Below are positions 1 through 6,625 of a stretch of DNA of 14,225 nucleotides, one piece after another. The notes under the pieces are model-generated. The model searched no databases. It was given only the letters and a program-made list of their open reading frames with translations, and was not told the DNA's origin. This DNA is from an uncultured Porphyromonas sp. (GTDB lineage Bacteria > Bacteroidota > Bacteroidia > Bacteroidales > Porphyromonadaceae): NCBI GenBank assembly GCA_945875135.1, contig CAMCJO010000016.1, positions 1 through 14,225 on the forward strand, given 5' to 3'. Both the position numbers and the translations under genes were made by a program. Position 1 is the first letter of the stretch. Each line of letters starts with the position of its first letter.

Positions 1-228
1 CTGACGAGTGGCAACGGTCAAAACGTCAATGCGATCGCCCACATAGAGCTAAGCACGCGCGCATCGGAAGCGGAAATTAAGAAAGACGGAAGATGGAGCT
101 AATCGAACATGATTAGAGATTCTTTGAAAACGAATTAAACCGCCGTATGCCGAACGGCACGTACGGTGGTGTGAGAGGGAAGGAAACGAAAGTAGGTCAG
201 AAAACTTTCGTTTCCCGACCTACTCGAT
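1..228 (+). mobile_element. 3' end of a group II intron (domains V and VI); body lies off the left edge
   Basis: Positions 139-170 fold as group II intron domain V: ACCGCCGTA (139-147) pairs with TACGGTGGT (162-170) with one G-U wobble, a two-base bulge CG sits at 160-161, and TGCC/GGCA (148-151/156-159) closes a GAAC loop. The catalytic triad position reads CGC rather than the commoner AGC, a variant known in some bacterial introns. Domain VI follows: GAG-AGG (173-178) pairs with CCT-A-CTC (219-225), leaving A222 bulged as the expected branch point, and a 12-bp stem (182-193 with 204-215) lies above an internal loop. CGAT (225-228) gives a typical 3' end, so the splice junction is after 228 or 229. 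Bases 1-137 would then be intron domain IV or the tail of a reverse transcriptase/maturase gene. Two frames are open there (stops at 100-102 and 78-80), but neither can be recognised as maturase. Confidence 0.82.
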
Positions 229-244
229 TCTCGAAAAAGAATGT

Positions 245-252
245 TAGCTTTG
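245..252 (+). promoter_or_regulatory. Bacteroidetes -7 promoter element for the T9SS cargo gene
   Basis: TAGCTTTG matches the Bacteroidetes -7 consensus TAnnTTTG. It lies about 33 bases before the ATG at 286, giving a leader of roughly 25-30 bases. No good TTTG is seen 19-21 bases upstream, where the sequence is the end of the intron. The gene's promoter therefore sits immediately in the intron's 3' flank. Confidence 0.55.
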
Positions 253-285
253 TGGTAACTATAACCCTTAAATGTTTCAAACGAT

Positions 286-1893
286 ATGACAAGAAAACTA
301 CTGTCTTCATTATTCCTACTCCTTGCTCTGAGCTACGCACTGATCGCTCAGCAGACGGGGTGTAAGATCACGCAAGAGCCGAAGGCACTACCGGCTGAGG
401 CGTGCAACTACTCCATCTACGGTACGAGTCCCAATGGACGATACATCTATGGGAACAGTCCTAACTCGCCAGCCTTTTGCTACGACACAGAGCGTGACAC
501 CACCTCGCTCTTCTTCTCTGAGACGGGTGATGAGAAGTATATGATCTACGCAGTCTCTGATGCTGGAGAGATCTTTGTTGCTCTGGATGAAATAGGCGCT
601 TTTGTCTACAATATGGCACAAGAGAAGCTACACGAGATCAAGCCCCCTGATAGCAACTGGCCTGACGTAAGACCTGTCTACGTGACTCCCGACGCCAAAC
701 ACCTCGTGGGGTACGTGATGGATCCGACCTATGCTCAGAAAAGCATGACGCTCCCGATCTATGGTACACGAGGTGAGGACGGCTCTTGGACGGTTAAAAC
801 GCTCCCCATGCTGGACAAAGACTACCTAGGCAGTAAGCCTCACTACACGCAGGCTTTCTTCTGCTCGCCTGATGGTAAGAAGATCCTAGGGCGACAAAAC
901 ACCCGCAACGGCTCTGACAGACCGCTCTTCTGGCAGTTAGATGAGCAGGGGCAGTATCAGTGCTCTACGCCTTGTGACTCATTCCTCTACAATCTAGATG
1001 CGCCATTGCCTGGTCCCCAGCCTGAGTGGGAGGACTATGTGACGGCAGACTATGAGAAAGAGCCTGACCTATATAGTCAGCAAGAAGCGGAGTTCAATAA
1101 GGCATACGACGCTTGGCTAGAAGCGTATGACAAGGTGTTTAAGGGTGTCGCTATTGATCTCGCTTGGCAGATTATGTCTCCAGCAAGTGGGTACTGGATG
1201 ATCTCGATCCAAGAGGAGGTTGGTGAGGGCTATGCGAACATCTCCTATCCAGGTGCATTAAATGTCGCTGATGGCAGCCTCGAGAGGATCAACATCAAGG
1301 AGGCTTATGGTCTCGGTGGGGTCGGGCGTACTAATGATGGTGGCTGGCTCTGCTATCCCGATGGTAGCCGAAGCCGCTCCGATCGCAATACCTACATAGT
1401 TTACCCAGATGGAAAGAAGATGATTATGCTAGAGTATCTTAAGAGCTTGACGGGTAAGGATCTGTCTGAGTTCTTCACCAACTCCTACACGCCTGATGGA
1501 GAGACGGAGCAAAAGAGTATCACAGATATGGGTACCGTGCAGTTTTCTGCTGATGGTAAGACTCTCGTAGCTTGCGCTGTAGATAGGACGGGTACTAACT
1601 ACTATCGCAATGCCTATTTACGTATTGACAAGCACTCCCTCGCTCAGCCTCTAGGGGTTGCTCCCGTAGAGCTGCAGCCTGACGAACTCTCGATCCTCTG
1701 GCAGGGTGATGCACTCCTCTTCTCTGAGCCTGCTACGGGTACGCTCTACCTCTATGACACGGCTGGTAAACTGCTAGACAGCTACACGCTGGCAGCTACC
1801 TCAAGGCTCTCCTTGACAGACCTAGCTCAGGGCCTCTACATCGGTCAGGTTGTCACGGAGCGTGGCGTTAGCACCATACGATTCATTCGTTAG
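286..1893 (+). CDS. Secreted beta-propeller-like protein with T9SS type A C-terminal sorting domain
   Basis: A 535-residue exported protein of unknown specific function. Residues 1-22 form a Sec signal peptide (basic MTRK, hydrophobic LLSSLFLLLALSYALIA, likely cut near Gln22). The central part carries repeated turns of the type SPNGRY, TPDAKH, SPDGKK and SADGKT, each followed by beta-strand sequence, as in WD40/TolB-like propellers. The last ~75 residues look like a type A T9SS C-terminal domain: a LYLYDTAGKLL strand, a LSLTDLAQGLYIGQV segment resembling the canonical LPxGxYxVR strand, and a final STIRFIR strand. In Bacteroidetes this domain directs passage across the outer membrane and is then cleaved, leaving the cargo on the surface or secreted. 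The ATG at 286 is chosen because it gives the complete signal peptide. The gene stands alone, flanked by an intron end and convergent rarA. Sorting-domain assignment is by pattern; the ligand or activity is unknown. Confidence 0.8.
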   Translation: MTRKLLSSLFLLLALSYALIAQQTGCKITQEPKALPAEACNYSIYGTSPNGRYIYGNSPNSPAFCYDTERDTTSLFFSETGDEKYMIYAVSDAGEIFVALDEIGAFVYNMAQEKLHEIKPPDSNWPDVRPVYVTPDAKHLVGYVMDPTYAQKSMTLPIYGTRGEDGSWTVKTLPMLDKDYLGSKPHYTQAFFCSPDGKKILGRQNTRNGSDRPLFWQLDEQGQYQCSTPCDSFLYNLDAPLPGPQPEWEDYVTADYEKEPDLYSQQEAEFNKAYDAWLEAYDKVFKGVAIDLAWQIMSPASGYWMISIQEEVGEGYANISYPGALNVADGSLERINIKEAYGLGGVGRTNDGGWLCYPDGSRSRSDRNTYIVYPDGKKMIMLEYLKSLTGKDLSEFFTNSYTPDGETEQKSITDMGTVQFSADGKTLVACAVDRTGTNYYRNAYLRIDKHSLAQPLGVAPVELQPDELSILWQGDALLFSEPATGTLYLYDTAGKLLDSYTLAATSRLSLTDLAQGLYIGQVVTERGVSTIRFIR

Positions 1894-1917
1894 AAGACGT
1901 TTCTGACAAAACGAACC

Positions 1918-1962
1918 AGTCCCGCAAGGAGTCTACAGCGATGTAGTACTCCCTGCGGGACT
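1918..1962. terminator. Long stem-loop between convergent genes, probable bidirectional terminator
   Basis: AGTCCCGCAAGGAGT (1918-1932) pairs with ACTCCCTGCGGGACT (1948-1962) with a single A-C mismatch. The stem continues inward as CTACA-GCGA-TGTAG (1933-1946) after one bulged T, capped by a GNRA-type tetraloop. On the minus strand it is followed by a T-rich TTCGTTTTG, so it should stop rarA transcripts. On the plus strand no T-tract follows, so termination of the upstream gene may be weaker. Confidence 0.65.
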
Positions 1963-2037
1963 GCTGTCTGCTGACTCGGGTCAGAGAGAGTTCTTTAGAC
2001 GCTAGAAGTTGACCGAAAGAGATGGGTCGACACGCTC

Positions 2038-3357
2038 TTATTTAGTCTCCTCTTCCTGATCGATGAAGTCGAGGTAGCTGCTGAGCGTGCGCTCAGCTTG
2101 TCCTACTTGTTGTGGCGCGTAGAACTGCGCATCGACGAGTTCGTCCGGCAGGTACTGCTGTCGTGTGTAGTGCTTGGGATAGTCGTGCGGATAGCGGTAG
2201 TCGACGCCATAGCCGAGGTCTGACATGAGCTTAGTAGGCGCATTGCGCAGATGTAGCGGGACGGGTAGGTTGCCCGTCTCACGTACCTTGGCGAGGGCGG
2301 CATCGATGGCGAGGTAGGCGGAGTTGCTCTTTGGCGAGCCTGCGAGGTAGACGACCGCCTCGGCGAGCGGTATGCGTCCCTCGGGCCATCCGATGAAGTC
2401 GACCGCATCGGCAGCGGCCTGCGCTACGACGAGTGCCTGCGGATTGGCCAAACCTATATCTTCGGCTGCTGAGATGACCACACGACGCGCTATGAAGCGG
2501 GGCTCTTCGCCTCCCTCGATGAGGCGAGCCATCCAGTAGAGTGCTGCATCGGGATCGCTGCCTCGTATGCTTTTGATGAATGCGGAGGCGATGTCGTAGT
2601 GCAGTTCGCCGTCACGATCGAAGGCGGCGGGTTGCTGGCGCGCTACGCTGGCGATCGCCTCGCCGGTCAACTGTACCGTGGTCTCGTCGGGGTGCTGCTC
2701 GAGTGCCATCGAGAGGGTCATCTCGAGGAGGTTGAGTAGCTTGCGGGCATCACCGCCTGCGAGGTGGATGAGTAGCTCACGGTCGGCACCCTCTAGGGTT
2801 ACTTGGTAGCGAGAGAAGAGCGGATCGGTGGAGAAGACGCGGTCGATGAGTTGCGAGAGGTCGCTCTGCTCTAAGGGCTTGAGGACGAAGACTTGACAGC
2901 GTGAGAGGAGCGGGCGGATTACTTGAAAGGAGGGGTTCTCGGTCGTAGCTCCGATGAGTGTGACCACGCCCTGCTCGACGGCCGCTAGCAAGGAGTCTTG
3001 CTGAGACTTGGAGAAGCGGTGTATCTCGTCGATGAAGAGGATGGGTCGTCCCTGATGCTGTGAGAAGAGACCGGTCTGCGCCTCTTTGGCCTCCTGCAGA
3101 GTCTTGCGCACATCGGCTACGCCTGAGCCTACGGCCGAGAGACTGTAGCAGCGGCACTGCATCATCTGCGAGAGGAGCCGTGCTAGGGTTGTCTTGCCGA
3201 CGCCGGGCGGTCCCCATAGGATCATGGAGGGTATGTGTCCCCGCTCGAGCATAATGCGCAGTGGGGCATTCGCACCGACGAGGTGAGACTGTCCGACATA
3301 CTCTTCGAGCGTCTTAGGACGCATCCGCTCCGCTAGCGGTATCTGCTCTACTGACAT
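2038..3357 (-). CDS. rarA: Replication-associated recombination protein RarA (MgsA, AAA+ ATPase)
   Basis: RarA/MgsA belongs to the clamp-loader branch of AAA+ ATPases and acts in the cytoplasm at stalled replication forks, related to eukaryotic WRNIP1. Counting from the ATG at 3357 (439 residues), one sees the conserved N-terminal PLAERMRP and VGQSHLVG, Walker A GPPGVGKT at about 49-56, Walker B ILFIDE at about 106-111, sensor-1 GATTENPSF at about 136-144, and the arginine-finger segment LLSRCQVF. The C-terminal half has the tetramerisation-domain motifs typical of RarA (SAFIKSIRGSDPDAALYWMA, AAEDIGLANPQA, PLHLRNAPTKLM, GYGVDYRYPHDYP). Length is normal for the family. A longer reading frame starts at a TTG at 3366, but that codon lies inside the -7 box, so ATG 3357 is preferred. 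The gene converges on the T9SS cargo gene and appears monocistronic. Confidence 0.97.
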   Translation of the reverse strand: MSVEQIPLAERMRPKTLEEYVGQSHLVGANAPLRIMLERGHIPSMILWGPPGVGKTTLARLLSQMMQCRCYSLSAVGSGVADVRKTLQEAKEAQTGLFSQHQGRPILFIDEIHRFSKSQQDSLLAAVEQGVVTLIGATTENPSFQVIRPLLSRCQVFVLKPLEQSDLSQLIDRVFSTDPLFSRYQVTLEGADRELLIHLAGGDARKLLNLLEMTLSMALEQHPDETTVQLTGEAIASVARQQPAAFDRDGELHYDIASAFIKSIRGSDPDAALYWMARLIEGGEEPRFIARRVVISAAEDIGLANPQALVVAQAAADAVDFIGWPEGRIPLAEAVVYLAGSPKSNSAYLAIDAALAKVRETGNLPVPLHLRNAPTKLMSDLGYGVDYRYPHDYPKHYTRQQYLPDELVDAQFYAPQQVGQAERTLSSYLDFIDQEEETK

Positions 3358-3363
3358 ATAGTG

Positions 3364-3371
3364 CAAATGTA
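3364..3371 (-). promoter_or_regulatory. -7 promoter element of rarA, almost abutting its ATG
   Basis: On the minus strand TACATTTG matches TAnnTTTG exactly. Only six bases separate it from the ATG at 3357, so transcription should start at or within a few bases of the start codon, giving a leaderless or nearly leaderless message. No clear -33 TTTG is seen, which weakens the call. Confidence 0.5.
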
Positions 3372-3421
3372 CAAAAAGACTGGCGGTTGGCTGTTAGCCT
3401 TTGGCCTTTGGCGGAGAAGTG

Positions 3422-3499
3422 AATAGCCTTTCGCAGGGACGCACAGCTCGTCTATCCCTACAAAAGGCTATTTGTCAAGCTTGACGAGCTCGGCTCGTC
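3422..3499 (-). terminator. Two stem-loops downstream of nrfA, probable end of the nrfHA transcript
   Basis: Twelve bases past the nrfA stop, GACGAGC (3483-3489) and GCTCGTC (3493-3499) form a perfect 7-bp stem with a three-base loop. Further on, AATAGCCTTT (3422-3431) pairs with AAAGGCTATT (3463-3472), enclosing an inner AGGGA/TCCCT stem (3435-3439/3455-3459). Neither has a strong T-tract on the minus strand, so they may stabilise the 3' end rather than terminate intrinsically. The rest of the rarA-nrfA gap holds no gene. Confidence 0.5.
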
Positions 3500-3510
3500 C
3501 TCTGGGAATG

Positions 3511-5016
3511 TTATCGGGCGGAGACGAGACGCTGGTTCTGCTGAGCGGTCTTGATCCACTGTGGAAGTATCTGCTCGTTGAACCGTGCCTTCTGCTGGCG
3601 TAGCGTCTTCATATCTAGTCCAATGTATGCTTGCGCTTTCTCCTTGGTGCTTACGTCGGGTAGGGGTATGGGACCCGTGTGTCCATGCTGCGCTACGATC
3701 TGTGCGATCAGCACACGTGCCTGGAGTGCCTTCTCAAGCGAATTGCTGAGGATGCGTGTGATCTCTTGTGGCGCGTGGAAGGAACCGCCATGCGTCGCCA
3801 CGGCATAGTCCCATCGCCACTGGCTCTGACGTATGAGCTGGAGGACGGGAGCCATCTGCTGCTCGGTGGCTCCATGATTCCAGGCGAACTGCGCCTCGAG
3901 GTGTGCCTTGCAGAGCTCGCGCTCTACGTTGTCACGCACTTCGAGTGCCATGGCCTGACGGTCGTAGACGTTTTGTCGCAGGGTCTCCTCGCTCTCACGG
4001 TGACAGGTCTGGCAGGTACGGTCGATGTACTGGAGCGGACTGGAGATGTGGTGGTCGCTAAACTTGACTCCTCCCTCGCTCTTGTAAGGCATGTGGCAGT
4101 CGGCGCAACTGACTCCTCGCTGGGCATGGATGCCGTACTGAGCAATCTCAAAGTCTGGGTGCTGAGCCTTGAGGATCGGTGCCTTGGAGAGCGGGTGTAT
4201 GTAGTCATAGTACTTGAGACTATCGTAGTAAGCCTCGACATCTTCCATGCGGGAGCCTTTGTCCCAGGGGAATGTGAGGTAGTTGGGCTTGTTGGGGTCC
4301 GCCTGGCTAAAGTAGTACTCGACGTGGCACTGAGCGCATACGAGCGAGCGCATCTCCTGGTGTGTAGCCTTGGTGATGTCTTTGCCCTGCCGTGCGAACG
4401 CCTCGATGAGTGCGGGGCGAGAGATGCGGAGGGTCATGTGCTCCGTCTCGTGACAGTCGGCACAGCCGATGGGGTTGACCACCTCGCTGCCCAGCTCGCT
4501 CCAGCGACCTGCGTAGTACTTGACGATGCCCATCTGCTGCATCATACGTGGCACGTCGGGACTCTTGCAGGTCCAGCAGGTGGCTGGCTGTAGATCCTCA
4601 GCTCCGTCGATGCCTGGGTGTCCTGTGCGTAGGGAGTGATTCATATCCTCGATGGCATGCATGTGCCCACGGGGTGTGCCATACTCACGGCTGAAAGCAT
4701 AGCCAGCCCAAAAGATGACCATGGCAGGACGCTGCGCTAGTACGTCGACGATCTGAGAGCCGTTGTAACGACTGCTGAAGGAGGTGTCGGCGGTCTGGAG
4801 CCAGGTCTGATACTCACGTGGGTAGTTTGGCTCGTAGAGCGGATTGCGTGCTTCGTCGGGCGCAATCTCCGTAACACGATTGGCCAGAAGTGTCTGCGTC
4901 TCGGCACGACGCTCGGTGACAGAGGCTGCGAGCAGGCCTAATAAGAAGACGACAACGAGTGTGCCTCCGAATAGGAGCCACCCCTGCCACGGCTTGAGTT
5001 TACGTTCTTTGGTCAT
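3511..5016 (-). CDS. nrfA: Cytochrome c552 nitrite reductase, ammonia-forming (pentaheme)
   Basis: NrfA reduces nitrite to ammonium with six electrons outside the cytoplasmic membrane, supporting anaerobic nitrite respiration and nitrosative-stress defence. The 501-residue protein has an N-terminal membrane segment at about 12-31 (uncleaved anchor or signal). Five heme attachment sites follow: CWTCK at 147-151, whose lysine ligates the active-site heme, then CADCH 185-189, CAQCH 227-231, CADCH 304-308 and CQTCH 335-339. Expected catalytic residues are visible: an Arg in the LRISRPAL segment, Tyr in CHVEYYF, and His in QHPDFE. The HVEYYF region also supplies calcium-site residues in the family. 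nrfH lies 63 bases upstream and encodes the electron-donating partner. The ATG at 5016 is preceded on the minus strand by an AGAGAG purine run. All features are canonical; no defect is seen. Confidence 0.98.
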   Translation of the reverse strand: MTKERKLKPWQGWLLFGGTLVVVFLLGLLAASVTERRAETQTLLANRVTEIAPDEARNPLYEPNYPREYQTWLQTADTSFSSRYNGSQIVDVLAQRPAMVIFWAGYAFSREYGTPRGHMHAIEDMNHSLRTGHPGIDGAEDLQPATCWTCKSPDVPRMMQQMGIVKYYAGRWSELGSEVVNPIGCADCHETEHMTLRISRPALIEAFARQGKDITKATHQEMRSLVCAQCHVEYYFSQADPNKPNYLTFPWDKGSRMEDVEAYYDSLKYYDYIHPLSKAPILKAQHPDFEIAQYGIHAQRGVSCADCHMPYKSEGGVKFSDHHISSPLQYIDRTCQTCHRESEETLRQNVYDRQAMALEVRDNVERELCKAHLEAQFAWNHGATEQQMAPVLQLIRQSQWRWDYAVATHGGSFHAPQEITRILSNSLEKALQARVLIAQIVAQHGHTGPIPLPDVSTKEKAQAYIGLDMKTLRQQKARFNEQILPQWIKTAQQNQRLVSAR

Positions 5017-5079
5017 AGCGATCTCTCTTTCTGCTGTATGGTTCTTGGGAAGGTGTGTGTAGTTGCTTTGTTATAGTGG

Positions 5080-5685
5080 TTACTTCTTTTGCAATGCTTT
5101 GAGCCACTGTGGTACGGGACTATCGGGGAAGGGGACTAGGGCGTGTGGCGTGCTGGAGAGAGAGTTGGACCCTCCGTGGGGTACATCTCTGTGGCAGTCC
5201 CAGCAACGCTTCTCAGATCCATCGTTGATCTCGGAGCGTGTGAGCATGCCAGTCTTGACGAAGTCTTGGTTGAGCTGTGTGTGACAGCGTACGCAGTTGT
5301 CATAGATGACACGCTGGCTGCGTGCCACGGTACGCATCACCTGTGGTTCACGCCGAGCGGTAAAGACGGTCGCATGGCGCAGACCGTCAGTCCCTTTCGT
5401 ATAGTAATAGTTGAAGATATTATTGTGTGGCACGTGGCAGTCGGCACACTGAGCGCGCTGGCTATGCGAACTGTGCTGCCAGGTCGCGTAGTAAGGCTCC
5501 ATGACGTGGCACTGAACGCAGGTCTTGGGATCGGAGCCTGCATAGTTCCACACCATAGACATGTAGGTGAGGTAAACGCCCAGCCCAGCCCCTACACCTA
5601 CGATAAGGATAGCTACAACCTTACTGCGATAGGTGGGGAGGCAAAGCCTGACGAATCTATTCCAAAGCTCTTTAAGTCGCTTCAT
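5080..5685 (-). CDS. nrfH: NrfH, tetraheme quinol dehydrogenase of the NapC/NirT family
   Basis: NrfH oxidises menaquinol in the membrane and passes electrons to NrfA, with which it forms a stable complex. The 201-residue protein begins with a basic cytoplasmic segment, then one transmembrane helix at about residues 22-45 (VVAILIVGVGAGLGVYLTYM). Four CxxCH heme sites follow in order: CVQCHVM, CADCHVP, CVRCHTQ and CWDCHRD. Met in CVQCHVM fits the unusual Met ligand of heme 1 known in NrfH. Length and heme number match the family. It is the first gene of the nrfHA pair, 139 bases downstream of ccsA, with its own -7 box in between, so nrfHA can be transcribed apart from the maturation genes. Confidence 0.96.
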   Translation of the reverse strand: MKRLKELWNRFVRLCLPTYRSKVVAILIVGVGAGLGVYLTYMSMVWNYAGSDPKTCVQCHVMEPYYATWQHSSHSQRAQCADCHVPHNNIFNYYYTKGTDGLRHATVFTARREPQVMRTVARSQRVIYDNCVRCHTQLNQDFVKTGMLTRSEINDGSEKRCWDCHRDVPHGGSNSLSSTPHALVPFPDSPVPQWLKALQKK

Positions 5686-5736
5686 AGTACCCAGTCATTT
5701 GGATGCTTTAGTATGAGAAGAGGTACCTCTCTACGG

Positions 5737-5744
5737 CAAAGGTA
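5737..5744 (-). promoter_or_regulatory. -7 promoter element of nrfHA
   Basis: TACCTTTG on the minus strand matches TAnnTTTG and lies about 50 bases before the nrfH ATG at 5685, implying a leader of roughly 45 bases. No -33 TTTG occurs 19-21 bases upstream, as would suit an activator-dependent promoter. Confidence 0.55.
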
Positions 5745-5771
5745 GTAAAATAATCTATTTACCGTCCACTT

Positions 5772-5798
5772 TGTACGATTTGTTTAGCAGGTCGTACA
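5772..5798. promoter_or_regulatory. Inverted repeat upstream of the nrfHA promoter, candidate activator site
   Basis: TGTACGA (5772-5778) and TCGTACA (5792-5798) are perfect inverted 7-mers with 13 bases between, so half-site centres are 20 bp (two helical turns) apart. The repeat lies about 40-65 bases upstream of the predicted nrfHA transcription start, a usual place for an activator, and outside the ccsA coding region. It could instead be a weak stem-loop at the end of the ccsA transcript. No T-tract follows, which makes a terminator less likely. Confidence 0.4.
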
Positions 5799-5824
5799 TT
5801 TCACCCGCTAATTTATTCCCCCTC

Positions 5825-6625
5825 TTATAGTCCGTAGACGTGTACGCTGTTGCTAGCGGAGGGGAGGTAGTTGACTCCGTACCAGCACATTTGTAGGAAG
5901 AGGAAGCTCCCGATGAGTACCCACAAGGCACCTCGAAGGTCGTGTGGGGAGAAGCGTCTGTAATGGACGAAGAGCAGGTAAGCACACATGGTGATGGCGG
6001 CCCAAGTCTCTTTGGGGTCCCAGCCCCAGTAGGTGCCCCAGGCTTCTTTTGCCCAGATGGCTCCGAGTAGGAGGCCGATCATGAGGAAGCCTAGTCCGGT
6101 GTAGACGAGGTTGTCCATGACGTAGATCTTGTGCGCATTGTCGTACTGCCGCTGCCAGACGATGTAGATGCAGATGAGCAGTGCCACGCCGAGCAGTCCA
6201 TAGGCAAACATATAGCTGATGACGTGCGGTACGAAGTAGGGGCTCTGTAGGGCGGGCATCATCGCCTTGCTGTGGATCTGAGGCTTCACAATGTTGATAA
6301 TGATGAAGATGCCCGAGAGGATCGTGCTGAAGCTAAAAATCCATCGATAGCCCCACCGCAGGTAGACGAGCAGTCCCGAGAGGAGTACGAAGAGAGAGTA
6401 GAAGAGTCTAGTCTCGCCCTGCGTGCGCATCGGAGGCCGAGCTTGACTGATCCAGAGCCCTGCGATAAAGAGTCCTAGCGATACAACTCCAAGGATGGAT
6501 AGGAGCATCGCAACGCTCCGCTTGCCACGCCACGCCAAGAGAGCACCGATGGCACAGAGGAGGATTGTGACAATACCAAAGTAAGGGAAGGCTCCCCAAC
6601 TGAGCTGAGAGAAGGCTGCTAGCAT
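5825..6625 (-). CDS. ccsA: CcsA/ResC-type cytochrome c synthase subunit (heme export and ligation)
   Basis: CcsA carries heme across the cytoplasmic membrane and, with ResB/CcsB, attaches it to CxxCH motifs of exported cytochromes. Starting at ATG 6625 gives 266 residues, almost all in hydrophobic helices (about eight). The family signature WWD domain is plain at residues 191-208, including WGTYWGWDPKETW, with likely heme-binding histidines at H134, H221 and H262. The reading frame runs open a further 70 codons upstream, but that stretch is His/Arg/Pro-rich antiframe sequence inside resB, so the ATG at 6625 is chosen. That start overlaps the resB stop as ATGCTAG, which points to translational coupling. 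The position directly before nrfHA suggests a role in maturing NrfH and NrfA, including the CWTCK heme. Confidence 0.93.
   Translation of the reverse strand: MLAAFSQLSWGAFPYFGIVTILLCAIGALLAWRGKRSVAMLLSILGVVSLGLFIAGLWISQARPPMRTQGETRLFYSLFVLLSGLLVYLRWGYRWIFSFSTILSGIFIIINIVKPQIHSKAMMPALQSPYFVPHVISYMFAYGLLGVALLICIYIVWQRQYDNAHKIYVMDNLVYTGLGFLMIGLLLGAIWAKEAWGTYWGWDPKETWAAITMCAYLLFVHYRRFSPHDLRGALWVLIGSFLFLQMCWYGVNYLPSASNSVHVYGL

Noticed and set aside
1..102. C-terminus of the intron reverse transcriptase/maturase
   Set aside because: Two frames are open into this stretch, but neither shows recognisable maturase sequence, so no coding call is made.
147..365. 72-codon plus-strand reading frame across the intron end
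   Set aside because: It runs through intron domains V and VI and into the signal peptide of the next gene in another frame. It has no protein-like pattern.
3358..3366. TTG start extending rarA by three codons
   Set aside because: The TTG overlaps the -7 promoter box, and the ATG at 3357 gives the usual RarA N-terminus.
3679..4593. 304-codon plus-strand reading frame opposite nrfA
   Set aside because: It is the antisense shadow of nrfA, whose five heme motifs make the coding strand certain.
5755..5985. 76-codon minus-strand reading frame overlapping the end of ccsA
   Set aside because: It is out of frame with clearly coding ccsA and its low-complexity Ser/Thr content is typical of a shadow frame.
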